DNA of 64,000 nucleotides. Source: Gyromitra esculenta (taxonomy: Eukaryota; Ascomycota; Pezizomycetes; Pezizales; Discinaceae). Where the stretch lies: NCBI GenBank assembly GCA_038503075.1, contig JBCAML010000002.1, forward strand, positions 2,294,001 to 2,358,000. The letters run 5' to 3'. Positions within the stretch are counted from its first letter, which is position 1, and every line of letters starts with the position of its first letter. The notes beneath the pieces were generated by a model, which worked only from the letters and a program-made list of their open reading frames with translations, had not been told where the DNA came from and ran no database searches. Shown here one piece after another: positions 35,632 through 47,190 of this stretch. The position numbers and the translations under genes were made by a program.

Positions 35632-37149
35632 CTAGTTCTGTGTGACGAGGGTATACTCTTCGCTAAACTGATCACCAGGCCCTGAAAAGTGCCAATCGTC
35701 GTCTTCGCTATTGTATAACGCATTTGATGTTGCATAATGTGGAAAGCTAGCGTAACAGTTTGAATAATCCACAGAGTGACACTCAAAATCACATTTGATA
35801 TCTAGATTATAGTTTGTAGGGTAAATTGGATTAAGTTCTGGTGCTGGGGAAGCGGATATATCACGCTGTAGGATGGGAGTTGATGGCGGTTTTAAATCTC
35901 CTTCGTGGTGGTCATCTTTCGCTATTGCCGCGGCTAGTTGCGAATGAGACTTAGCGGCTGTCCATTTCCTCGTGGATTTACGCCTGCGTTTGCCTGTGTT
36001 TCCCCGCATGAAAAGATTTTCCGTAGCTCGTTTTTTTGAATTCGGCGGGCTCTTGCGGTACCTTGTGGTTGACTTGACACCTTCTCTTTCAGCTTCCTCT
36101 GATAGTACCCAGATATAGCCTTTGCCAGGATCACTAGGAGGGCGATCTTCTTTCAAAAACGCCTACAGCTAGGTTCTTAGAAGTTGGATGCCACCGAAGA
36201 TAAGAGGAACACTCACTCCATTCATCGATAAATTGTGACGAATGCTGTTCATCCATCCTCGACCTTTCGCCTTCCTAAATCGCGGAATTTTCTCGCGAAA
36301 ATAGTCATAGATCTCTGCGAGAACCATCCTGCGTCTGGGCGTACTCATGAGTGCACGATGGATGAGAACTGCATATGGTGCTGTCTTGTCGAATTCGATA
36401 TCGTCACTGGGAAGAATTGGCGCAGTCAATGGTTCCTCCATCTGCTCATCTGAGTAATGCAGGTTAGGCTCCTGATGATCGCCATCTCCATCTTCATCGC
36501 CATCTTCTTCATCGAATTCTTGAGGCAGGGGTTCTTCAGGAGGCTCAGATACAGTTGGCAATGGTGACATGAAGACTTCTGAGGTCTGGTCCGTATGCTC
36601 TTCCACTTCTTGCTTGGCCGAAGAGCGAGGGCTGTTAGGAAAAGTAGGAAGTAAAGTGCGTGTTGTCGGAGCTGACGACAAGAGAAAAGAATTTGGAGGG
36701 AGATAGGCAGGTGTGGGATGATGTAGATGTTGAAAATTGTCTTCATCTTGCTTGAAAATATCTGAGACAGGCGATATTGGTTGATGGTATATGTTATTTA
36801 TCCCGTGATCGAATTGGCGATTTTGGGGCAGCTGGGCGGGGTGGGGCGCCTGGCCCACCTGGTAATGCCACATGTAATCGTAATTTTGCAGGATGTGCTG
36901 CAGTGGACTTGGGTATGATTGGTGCAAATTACCACTATGATGCAGATTCTCATGCAGTGGGTTGATGTGCCCTCCAGTTAATGCCATCTCTGACAAGGCA
37001 GATTGAGAATGGAGATATCGGCTTGGTGAAGGTGTACCAAATGGAGACGAGAAACTCTCCATATCTGCTTGCTCACCATCGTCGAAACTCCAATCCATTG
37101 CAGAGAAAGGCGGATGAGCAAAATTGAACAGGGCTTTGTGGCTGGTCAT
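35632..37149 (-). CDS. Forkhead transcription factor
   Basis: Nuclear DNA-binding regulator with a winged-helix (forkhead) domain. Two exons, 37149-36217 and 36162-35632, joining to 487 aa. The domain runs from about residue 254 (TAPYAVLIHRALM) through RMVLAEIYDYFREKIP and the recognition helix GWMNSIRHNLSMNG to YIWVLSEEA near 335. The 54-bp intron falls directly after the recognition helix; without splicing the domain would be cut. The N-terminal half is Pro/Gln/His-rich, then strongly acidic (Glu/Asp run near residues 215-240), which suggests an activation region. After the domain comes a basic stretch (KRRRKSTRKW), a likely nuclear signal. I cannot assign it to a specific yeast orthologue such as Fkh2, Hcm1 or Mei4. 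Confidence 0.93.
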
Positions 37150-39786
37150 AACAAGGGAAGGGCCAGAAGATATAAGATAAGATGGCTCCAGTAGAAACGA
37201 ATGTCTTTTCAGAGGATCAAGTCAAAATGGTCCAGAGGGCGACGAGGCCTCTGACCAACGATGTTATTTGAGGGGAATCGAAGGTTCTTAAAAAGTCAGC
37301 TGCGTTCTGCGACCTGCCAACTCAGAAAATTTTGCCAGCTCTCGAACGGAAACGAACATCATTGCAGATGACTGACCTGTGGGCGTTATAAGTGCTAAGT
37401 ACTACGATCTTGCCTTCTGGAGCATTATACAGAGGAATCGATAACAAAAAGAGGGCAATAAAGTCGTCTTCCACGAGAGCTAGGATTCATCCACGCGGAG
37501 AAAGTGTCTTGTGGTTATGAGGCGCACGTACTAAGAGAGTGGGATGAAATGCTACTTCTAGGCTTGGAGAGATTAGGGAGCAAGCAGGTGGAATCCGGGG
37601 AGGTGCATCACGCGATGAGGCACCCAAAAGAAAATTGTCAATTAAGATGGCAATAGGAAGACCTAGAGGATGCGGGGAATGTGTGTAAAGCACAGTCACA
37701 AAACTCATGCGTAGAGGCACTCAATATTCTCAATCATACTTACATCCAAGAGATCTACAATGGCAGAAGCCTTACCAGCGATGGGCGTTCAACAACGTTA
37801 TGCAGCACAGATCGATCTCTACAATTCGTCAATGTCGCAAACCTCGGGTAGGTATATAAAGATCTAATATCGCTATTATTGAAAAAAATATTGGTGTGGA
37901 AGGAAGTACTTAGTAACTGAACTGATTAAATCCTGCTATTCCCAGGCTAACGGGCACAACGATCAACTGAGAAGCCATTGCCGTAGATCTAAGTCAATGC
38001 TGCAGCAGCGCTTTTCTGGGATGCACGTGCTGCATGTTGGTACTTCCTTACATTAGAGAACAAAGAACCCCACCCAGCGGCGGATATCAGCAGCTTAGCT
38101 CGGTCTCTACTATTCCTCACATTTGTAGCCCTCGTGGTATTGGATCCGTGCAAACGGATCTAGCCGTTCAATTTAAGGAAGATATGCAGGAGAGCGTCCA
38201 GGTTAAGGCTCCACGAGTACCTTCTTCCTCCAATCCTGTCAAGTCTGTGTGGGTCCTGCATAGCGACATTTCAGCTCAAGCCGTTAGTGGCAAGTCGAAG
38301 GATCGCAACTGCCCGTACGATTTCTCAAAAATGGTAGCATCGCCAATTAGAGAGACTTCGGGGAGTTTTTTTATGTCTATTGCTTGTACTTATCTACATG
38401 TATTTTCTAGCACCTATGTGGATCTACTGTACGGTATATATTAAAGAAGCGTCGAGAGACATAACTTCCCAGCCTCGCATAAAGATAGTTTAGGTTTAAA
38501 ACTGGAAGGCCGTAGTCCACGCTTAATATTTAATTCCTGGATTGACATGGCAATCAGCTTGCATAGCTCCAGTCGAAATAAATTAATAGAGTGGTCCTAT
38601 TACTTGGCTATAAACTTAAGTTGATGTTATTCGTTCAGACATTAGGATAAAGACTGGGGGACGGACCGAAATTTGTGGAACACTGGTAAGAGGAAACTTA
38701 TGTTTTATTCAGTAGGGGTTTCTCGGCCTGGTGAGACCCTTGGCTCAACAAGCTCCCGACCCGTTGAGTTTTGAGGTCTCACATCACTAAAATGGGAGAC
38801 GCAAAAAACCGAATGTGAGCTGTCGTGTTGTTGTACACTGATCACCAATGATTTTAACCTTTCGCACGCTGGTTAATCCACTTCAGTAATGGTAAAACAT
38901 CAAACCTAGTGAGTAGAAAGCTTAGGGAGGGTTGGATATTGGAGAGGTGTAAGTAATATCCTGTAAACACAATCCCCGGGGGCGTAATGATAGTCGTCAC
39001 CATTCTCTAATAATCACATAGTATTTTTGAAGCTGAGCCAGCCACCTACGTGAGTGCCGAACACCTCAAGAGCACGTTGAGCCAATGACTTAACGGATTG
39101 CACCACCCTTGTTTTCCACCAATTAACTAGCACTGATCGACCTCTAATTGGCCCGGAACAATGGATGGGATTTTTATAAAAAAAGCCATATCTGTGTTAA
39201 ATACCCACCCATGATAGCCCCTGTAACTAGTACTAGATGCTATGAGATTACGAATATATGGTCGAATGGCTTCTGCGTGGCGCACCCATAACCGCCGTAC
39301 ACAGTCTAATCCGAAACAAAACCGTGCATATGGTTTGCCAATGGACCTAAGGTTAATCTGACCAGTGAATTTTTTGGAATAAAATGCGGGGTTTTGAGCG
39401 TTTGTGTTATAAAGTGCAGGAGAGCGATAAACAAGCCGGCCATCATATATGGCAAAGTGCGACGTACGCATCTCTTCTAAATTGCTGCTAGTGTATTATC
39501 ATACCAAAACCCTAGTAAATTGTCCATCATCGAGTATACTGATAACAAGTTGACCTATAATTGGTTGACCGTAAGAGGAGTTTTGCGAAATCAGATAACC
39601 AAGGAAAAATTTACACGTAATTCTGTACCACCCCAGCGCTGAGACATATAAAAGTGTCCCTATACATACCTCGACTCTGAAGTCAAAAATGCTGAGAATC
39701 ATGAACTCCTTTCCGCAGATGATATCCATATATACTATACTTCATATAAATAATATAAAGGTGGCATACTTCACAATCAATATTTT
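37150..39786. other. Intergenic region, no confident gene
   Basis: The right part upstream of 37150 holds the forkhead promoter. One TACATGTA is at 38395. Two minus-strand open frames (39127-39471 and 39499-39729), just downstream of the SAYSvFN gene, have fairly natural composition but no motif I know and no good splice junction between them. A short plus-strand frame from ATG 37758 could be spliced to about 40 codons, too little to support a call. Confidence 0.45.
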
Positions 39787-40306
39787 TCAATAAATCTGCC
39801 TCCTGATCTCCCGGTCGAGATATTCCATGTTCGTGGCCCCATCAATGCTGTATCTTCTTGTCAGTATTAGCAGGCCACCAGATGAATATAAAATCATACG
39901 CTTCGACGTTTTTATTAAAAATGGAATATGCGCTCTTTTCTCCATCCATCCTTTTTCCAGTGTTCGCGTAGCACATCCACAAAATGCCTAGACGTACGTG
40001 TCGCCAGAATTCATCGGTCAACTGTCAATCCCTAAGCGCGTAAAAATACCGTGAGTTAAATATGAATGATTTAGACGAACCTATGCAGAACATGAACTGT
40101 CCGTACCCGAAAACTACGGCAGTAGCTTGAAGAAACAGATATAGATGGAACTGCCGGGATGTGCGAAGGGAAGTTACCGCCCGCTGGAAAAGGTGCGCGG
40201 GTGATCGGTCTTCGATGTCTTTCTTGTAGCCAGCAAGATCAAGATCTGATTTCTTGATGTGGTACGGCTTTTTCTGGCGTTTCGATATATTTTGCTCTTT
40301 CTGCAT
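39787..40306 (-). CDS. SAYSvFN-domain membrane protein (SAYSD1-like)
   Basis: Small membrane protein, 124 aa, in three short exons: 40306-40081, 39987-39900 and 39847-39787 (introns 93 and 52 bp, both GT-AG). Joining them restores a hydrophobic segment (about residues 52-83, including GYGQFMFCIGILWMCYANTG) and then the family signature SAYSIFN at 94-100, followed by EAIDG and LDREIRRQ near the C-terminus, as in the SAYSvFN family. In animals SAYSD1 is an ER protein reported to help clear stalled ribosomes at the translocon by recognising UFM1-modified ribosomes. Most fungi lack UFM1, so the fungal role is open. The N-terminus is basic and soluble. No upstream exon is needed: the ATG at 40306 opens the frame. 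Confidence 0.85.
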
Positions 40307-40539
40307 CGTGTGGTTTCTGGAAGTAGAACAACATAGGGGATGAGGAACAGGTGAGGTTAAAATAAGCAGCAAGACACAATGGCTGCTGACTAAACATATG
40401 TCATAAATTATCACTCGATTATCTTCCACTTTTGCTGTACAACATTTATTTATTTATTATTTCATTCGTTGACTTACAACACACATATATACCAAACAAG
40501 CAAGATGAGAAGTTGGCGCCCTTTTCGGCCAGAAGACGG

Positions 40540-40957
40540 CTACTGGCTCTTGGGACATGCTGTCCTTTTTTTCTTTTTCCCAGCCCTAGGTTGAATACAT
40601 GCAGGCGCAGCTTTTTTAAGCTCCTCGTGTATAATACCATCCCATCAGTGACAGCGAACGCCGCGAGAAGCGTTCATCCGAAAGCTTCTTCCACAGCCTG
40701 TTGACACCCTTCAATCTAGCCTCATCCCCACCAATACCAGCAGCTTGCGACATCTTCAATCCAAGCTTTTCGGCAGATCCAACACCTAAAGTTCAAGGGT
40801 TTCCCGCATATAATTCTTCTGGCTTCGTTCATCTGCTAATGAGGGGGTTAGAGTTCAGGGGTTCGTTGTTGATCTAGAATTCTATACCGGTCACTCTTCT
40901 AGACGGGCCACAAGCCACGTAGAAATTTCCTGGGGGTATAGTTACTACCAGGTACCT
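40540..40957 (-). CDS. C-terminal exons of an unrecognised protein
   Basis: Three minus-strand segments join in phase with GT-AG introns: 40957-40888, 40785-40638 and 40585-40540 (introns 102 and 52 bp), giving 87 codons and a stop. The joined protein contains PPGNFYVACGPSRR, then GSAEKLGLKMSQAAGIGGDE and a lysine-rich end (GKKKKRTACPKSQ). Three segments agreeing in phase, plus natural composition, suggest a real gene. I could not find the first exon upstream of 40957; an ATG at 40753 would give only 53 aa. It lies in the same direction as, and 233 bp upstream of, the SAYSvFN gene. Function unknown. Confidence 0.4.
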
Positions 40958-41399
40958 CTGCTAGGACAACGCAATATTTTACGGGAACTCTGTTCATTGC
41001 GCTGACCGAATACAATGGTGCCAACAAATCGGTTCACAATCTGCAGTACCCCTCATGCGCAATTCTACGTGCTTTTTTGAGGTTGATCGGAATAGAATGC
41101 ACGTTACCTGAACGGCTATAAACGTTTTTTTCCCTACTACTTCTCTGATACTTCTCACCAGCCTGCATACACAAAAGACGCGCACACCACACCACCAATT
41201 CCCCCAACATACCAGCGGTTTCGCTAAATCCTGTAGTATCAATTTTTTTTGACTATCTTTTTTTACTCTTATCCTAATTACACCCCCGAAGAGCTCAATT
41301 TCCGCCACACTACGCATTCCATACATTCAACAACTTCATTCCTTGGTTTTGACCCTGCCCCTATCCGCTTCGAAACAGCTACACACTTCGCAACTAAGT

Positions 41400-42275
41400 A
41401 TGTGTCAATTCGATGTTTCTCAATATCCCTATCCTTGCCATACTTTTATCTATCGCCTCGTTCATCGATGCCGGCAAGCCGTTCCAAGCTGCAGGAAAAT
41501 CGTTCTAAGACAAAGACATGTTCGGAAAGAGGGGCCATGCAAACACCCGGAGGTCTGCGGTTGGTGCCACTCGACGGAAAGTCTAGACAGAGACGTTATC
41601 ATGATGTTCTGGAATAAAGCGAAATCTTCGTTTCTAATTTCACATATGGGAGCTCCGATCTTACCAGTACCAGAACCAGTCCAAGAGGCAAATTTTGTGG
41701 AATATAATGGAACAACATACTATGTCTCGCCCTCTGAGTTTCAACGCTGCGTATTACCCACCCTTCTGAAGGAAACAAATGCTAGGAAAGCCCTATACGA
41801 TAAAAAGGCGAAACAAAATGACACTGGCTCGCCGGTGATAGTTGTAACACCAGTCTGGGATGAATTACCAGAGAAATTATCCGCACCTGTAAATCTAGAA
41901 ACAGTTTCCTCTCCAGTAGACCGCGTTTCTCAAGTGAAAGTTCTGTCGGATTCCAAATCTACAGGGACCAATCGTAGGAACACCAACGCAAAAACTTGCA
42001 AATATAATAGACCAGAAACAGGTTATCCCATCCAGCCTCAATGCCCTCCTCCTCAAAACTGTTTTCTTCCGCCCGGCGGACAGCCGCTTTGCGGATGGAA
42101 GTCCTGCGGGGAGATAGATTCACAGGGGAGATTTATAGTTGCTGTCAACCACCGTTTGGGGATACAGCAATATCCTGTCCTATCCCAATCATGGCCTACC
42201 ATCCTGTATTCTGAGAATTATTTTGACGGACAATACTATTATCCTGTGTACCAGTTGAATAGCTATTTCTTCTGA
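41400..42275 (+). CDS. Orphan Cys-rich protein, 291 aa
   Basis: Single exon, function unknown. The first in-frame ATG gives MCQFDVSQYPYPCHTF. The first 60 residues hold eight Cys and several His (HRCRQAV, GPCKHPEVCGWCH), consistent with a zinc-binding module. A middle region has GTTYYVSPSEF and a Ser/Val-rich linker. The C-terminal third is Pro/Tyr/Cys-rich (QCPPPQNCFLPPGG, YFDGQYYYPVYQ). There is no signal peptide or membrane segment. The start MC with spaced Cys is reminiscent of the 76-aa protein at 31329-31559. No conserved family is known to me. Confidence 0.6.
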   Translation: MCQFDVSQYPYPCHTFIYRLVHRCRQAVPSCRKIVLRQRHVRKEGPCKHPEVCGWCHSTESLDRDVIMMFWNKAKSSFLISHMGAPILPVPEPVQEANFVEYNGTTYYVSPSEFQRCVLPTLLKETNARKALYDKKAKQNDTGSPVIVVTPVWDELPEKLSAPVNLETVSSPVDRVSQVKVLSDSKSTGTNRRNTNAKTCKYNRPETGYPIQPQCPPPQNCFLPPGGQPLCGWKSCGEIDSQGRFIVAVNHRLGIQQYPVLSQSWPTILYSENYFDGQYYYPVYQLNSYFF

Positions 42276-45200
42276 GTCTCGAGTAGCAGAGTTTAACTCT
42301 TGTTTGCTATGGTAAGGTGCTAGATACCTTCTTTCTCTCTCTCCTTTCACCTTTTCTTTTTTTTCCCCACTTTCATTTTAACGTGTATAGGACTGAGATC
42401 TAAGATTAAGAGATGGTAAATACAAGGCTTCGAATTAGGAGCTCAGGATAGGCAAATAGTACGATACTTCCACGAAATGAGTTGGATTTACTATATATAT
42501 TTAGAATGAACTGATATTCACCTTCATTTATAACAATACTATTAACTGTACGATATCAATCATTTGTGCGAGTTTTGACAAACAGCTCATTTTGAGATAA
42601 ATATGGGGAAAAAACCCCTCACATATAGCAACTGTCTGGGAAGTAGGCTAAGTTTCTATTGCAATCCAAGCAATCTGAAGAAAGGATAAGCCGATAGGCA
42701 TGCTTGCTCGCAGGCTGTGATATGTTTCATAATTGGAACAGATCAATAATACATGAAATCTAAAAATAAATAAAACAAGTCTCTATGTATATTTGAATCT
42801 TCTAGGGGCGAGAGTTATGCGATTATGCCTGGAAGCGATTTCTTCGCATCTCACGAAGACTAAATTTATCTCAAACCCAATAGTAGAAGCCCAATAGAAA
42901 AAGATGAAATATAATATACTGTGTGAAGTGAACGTCTCTTATGAGTCGAATTAGAATCCAAGACTTCGAGAGTGCCTTCCTGAAATCAACCACAGCTGAT
43001 AGGGCTGCTTAACTAACAATATCTAGGGTAGACTTTCGCTATGCATTGATCACAAGTTCTCACTCGACATTAGTACTAAGACATATGCTAAGAATAACGA
43101 ATAGACTCGTATATCTGCGCTATGCGGTAAAGAAGAGAAGAGAAAGGAAAATTAAGCATGGGCATCAAGTCCCTATATATATATATATACTCCCTATAAA
43201 GCCATATAAGCCAGGTTATAGGGGGGTTCTTTGGGCGCCAAATAGATCGGCCTGGGCAACTCCCATAGTAGCTAAATCTTCTAGGCGAACCGGTATGCCA
43301 TCCGAGAACGCGAAACCTAGGAAGCCTATAGAGATATATAATATATCTAACAACATAGGTATGATTAATCGCCAGCTGTCTGATTTTTAGATATATTAGA
43401 TAAAAACTGATGATTTAAATCCGTGTCACCTCAGTTCGTCACATCTGTAGCTATAGTCACCTACATAAAACTTGAAACTACATGTCGTGATTTGGATGCG
43501 CAAACCGCTAGGTTTTTGAGTTTAGAGGAACAACCACCAACAAGTGACTTCCATATTACCAGACCCTGGCAGCCGCGCCTAACCCACGTATGTGTAACTT
43601 CCTTTCCCTTCCACCATAGCTACAACACACTTTGTCTCAAGCTTCTTTTTTATCAGTTCAAGTGTCTAGCCCATGCAGAGAAAGGGCTGGATCTGGCGCC
43701 GAGACTATTGAAGTATTCAATAACCTGGCTGTGGCGACTCTATTAGCGAGTAAGACCTTAAGAGCGACCCGAACGTCTGTAGTAGGCGGGTACCAGTTCA
43801 GGGTAATTACCTATTTCCAAAATATGCCCAGAAAACAATTTATGAAGTGCGTGTAGGATATTATTCCTGGACCGGCGAAAAAATAGACGCACTGCCTTGA
43901 CCATAAGACTGTGATCCGGTCAGTAGTTCATAGTCTGGGCGCTCAATTGCACTGAAAGTCCCAAGCAGGTACGAAAGGAAGAAGGTTATCAAAATACTTA
44001 AACATAGAGGCATGGCAGTTGAGTACTACCGACTCACGGACGACTTTAACACTCCTATGACGACAGCTGCGTGACCAGCGGTATGATTAATCGAATATAA
44101 AGCAAAGCAAAGCCAAAAGAAAGACACACTAACAGTCCGGAGACAAGATAACATGAGAAAGTACACAGTAGAATATTTAAGCTAATTGAATTCGACTGAC
44201 AAAGGGAACCACTGAGAACAGAATCATTTCACGATCCCAAGAAAAACGGCAGAGGTATCAAATTGAGAGTATCCTAAATTACTTCCTACTACGTCCTCAA
44301 CCTTTTAGCAAAACCAATAGCCCCTATTTGACTCACTCAACCGAGAATCTAGCCTCAGAAGAGAACTAAGCGGAAATGCCGAATGCCAAATCAGTCTTTT
44401 TTTTTTCACCTATAGATATTTTGACCTCACCTATCAAAGAGTTAAGGTCTATGCCAAGCTAGGAGATGGACAACTCCGTTTGTTGACGCTTTGTTGAGAA
44501 ATAGTAAACGAACAAAGACCCCTTAGGAAATATTGAAAGAGAGATTCCATAACTGCTTATAGCACGCCAAGCTTCAGACGTATTAGGGCCGTATTATCGT
44601 AGTCTTATCTTAAAAGCTAAGCCCTCTGCCGCAACCCTGGGAAGAAAACGAGTATATCTTGAAGGGTTCCCAATTAAGAAAGAAAAAGTTCCGTATTTAC
44701 TCAAAATTTTGATTAGCGTGCTAACCTTGCCACTAACCCGTGAAAGAATTTGTTAGAGATCAGGTAACATGTCTAAGCAGATTTCAGGTTGTTCTTAAAC
44801 CAATCTAGGTTAGATTCAGGAAAGTGCGCTATCCAATTTTTCGAGTAAATACGGTATGTCAACAGGCTTAGCCATATTTATAGATTATTATTCTCAATAA
44901 GCCAAGACAGCCCTGGTTTTAATAGCTTGATGGTGTCATATTATTCGCACCTTGCGATGATAGGTTGACGCGCAAATAATTATGCAGCAGCTTGTTGTGG
45001 CGCGCAGCACCCCAATGAGAACCAGTAACTAGAGACATATTCTGCAACACGAGACATCACTCGACGTATATCACCAATGATCGTTTTTCAACTTTATGCG
45101 AAATACACTTCACATGGCTATTTAGTGCCATTCGTTACGGGAAGATTCTTAAAGACAATTTTACTTGTCGACTTTTCGCTTAAAATTGGTGTCTCCTGAG

Positions 45201-45675
45201 GGAGACGCAACATCCATGAAAAACAATAGCACGCGCAAAGCACACAGCAGGTACGTAATGCACTAATCGCAAACACAAAACTACTCGCTCAATAATAATC
45301 AAATCAACATCCCGTCCCAATAAAAATCGATGCAGAATCGACAGAGACAAGGAGACTCAATAACGACATCACGTCAGCACCCACCAACATATAACAGAAT
45401 AAGAAAAAAGTCCAGACAACAAGACAATGGAAGCGTAGGACAACTATAGATTAAAGAAAAATGCTATGATTTTAATTCAGGAGCAGTGTAAAAAAAAGTG
45501 TCAATCACAATAAAAAATGGACAGGAGAAATGAAAGAAAGAACGCTGGTACGAATGCACAACCACCAATAATAGTAAAACCCTTTAACGAGACTAGAGAG
45601 AGGGAGGCAAGAAAAAAAAACCCCCATACCGGAACCCCCAATACCAAAACACAAGTTATTTGAAGTCCCATCAAT
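42276..45675. other. AT-rich intergenic region with one MITE
   Basis: No gene is supported. A frame at 43046-43390 (+) includes a (TA)n run at about 43178-43192 and looks accidental. The stretch is AT-rich with many short A and T runs and may include mutated repeat DNA, but I could not identify an element class. A hairpin element is at 44691-44854. The last 500 bp is the 3' side of the GH16 gene. Confidence 0.45.
44691..44854. mobile_element. Degenerate MITE with CCGTATTTACTC ends
   Basis: This 164-bp element has imperfect inverted arms of about 31 bp: CCGTATTTACTCAAAATTTT on the left, and the right arm reads in complement CCGTATTTACTCGAAAAATT. The right flank is TA (44855-44856); the left flank is TT, probably a mutated TA. 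More diverged than the other elements in the window, so probably older. Confidence 0.68.
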
Positions 45676-47190
45676 TTACAAGACGATCACACCAACAACC
45701 GCGACAACGATCGCCAGCATGCTTCCTTTCAAGATTCTCTGACCAGCGGCCTCTGATGTGCCCTGGACGTTGTTGCCCTGGACGAATCCTCCGGAGCTAG
45801 TTGTGGTATCTGAAACAGAGCTGGAGGGTGATGATGACGATGATGACGATGAACCAGTGGAAGATGATGAATCGTCACCTCTTAGCCCATTTGCGCCAGT
45901 ACCTGCGCCTGTAAGACCAGGGATAGTGGCAATATCGGAAGCGCTCGCAACAGATCCGCTGGCAGTGCCAGTAGCTGAGGACTTGGGAACGTCAGCGGTC
46001 ATGTTGGTTCCGGTACCCAAGAAACTCTTGAGGACAGTGTTTTTATCAGTCATAACGACGTTGGACTCGAGACCGGCAGCATTGTTGTAGATGTAAGAAG
46101 TTGAACCAGAGCCATCCTTCTTCGCATCTGAAGGGGGATCGTAGCATTCGATCTTAACTTCCTTGAACGTGGCATAATAATAGCCGTTATCTTTGATGTC
46201 CTGAGAGTTCCAATCGATTTCACCACCAGCCCAAGCGATAGTTCCGGCAGCGTTAGTTGAGAGACCACCTGGCCAGATCGATAGTTGAACACGGGCGGGT
46301 GTTTGAGGGTAATTGTAGCAGTTGCAAGTCGAGTTCCAGGTGTCAGATTTCTTGAGAACACGTCCAACCTGGCCGTCGACAGACCAGGTAACGGTATCCG
46401 GGGTCCAATCGATTTCGTAAGTGTGATAGTTATCGTAAGTATCTTGTGCCAAGGTAATATTACCACCATTTGCGTCTATAATATTCGTATGTTAGCCACT
46501 TTCCAATTGGCTACAAAATAGCTGTTGAATTGATTGAATGGGGAAAATGGACTCACAGTTAGGAACCCCTTGCCAGTAAAAGTTGGTCTGTGCAGTATCC
46601 AATTCGACACCAACCCACTCATAATCAATTTCGTCCTTCATGTCACTCAACAGAATAAATGCCGAAACAACACCCTTTCCTCTACTAGTTTTCATGGTGG
46701 CCGAGATCTTTCCATACCACACGTAAACACTGCTGGCGAGAACAGTCCCAACAGTCCCCGGGGCCATGGTCAACAGCAAGTTATTGTCGTAAACTGTTGG
46801 CTCTCCATCAGCAACCCAATCAGCATTAGCAGAGTTTCCGAGGTATTTCGTCTTATCGGCGATCCGATTAAGGTTCGGGAAAGTGCTGTCAATGTTTCTG
46901 CAGATGGGTGCTGGTGTGCAAGAGTCGATAGTAGCCGAGTGTTTAGGGTCGCAACCACCGAGGCAGTAAGCTCCCACTCCACAGACACCGTATTCTGTAA
47001 TAATAATTGTTAGTTTATCATAATCTTTTCAAATATTAATTCTTTCGGGAAAGCTGAACATACGAGAACAACATGGCTTGTTGGAAGGGCAGCTCCCAAG
47101 ACCAGCACCACATTCAGCGGTAATCTGTGCGTATGCAACGGTACCGAGTAGGGCGGCACCAACCATGAGAGTATTGAATAATTGGACCAT
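45676..47190 (-). CDS. CRH-type GPI-anchored GH16 chitin-glucan transglycosylase
   Basis: Cell-wall enzyme that in the yeast Crh1/Utr2 family crosslinks chitin to beta-glucan. Three exons, 47190-47064, 46994-46557 and 46475-45676; 454 aa. A signal peptide (residues 1-21, ending AYA) is followed by an eight-Cys CBM18-like chitin-binding module (CGAGLGSCPSNKPCCSQYG to CLGGC). The GH16 catalytic motif DEIDYE is intact at 163-168 with the expected nucleophile and acid/base Glu. Then come a Cys-containing end of the catalytic fold, a Ser/Thr-rich stalk (Ser run near residue 395), and a hydrophobic tail (MLAIVVAVVGVIVL) typical of GPI signals. The chitin-binding module points to the Utr2/Crr1 side of the family. 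Confidence 0.95.

Noticed and set aside
38727..38800. Imperfect inverted repeat (TGAGACC and GGTCTCA arms)
   Set aside because: Short, interrupted arms and unclear ends; could be a decayed element but cannot be delimited.
43046..43390. 114-codon frame that might be a retrotransposon remnant
   Set aside because: It includes a TA microsatellite, and none of the usual reverse transcriptase, integrase or Gag motifs can be seen on either strand.
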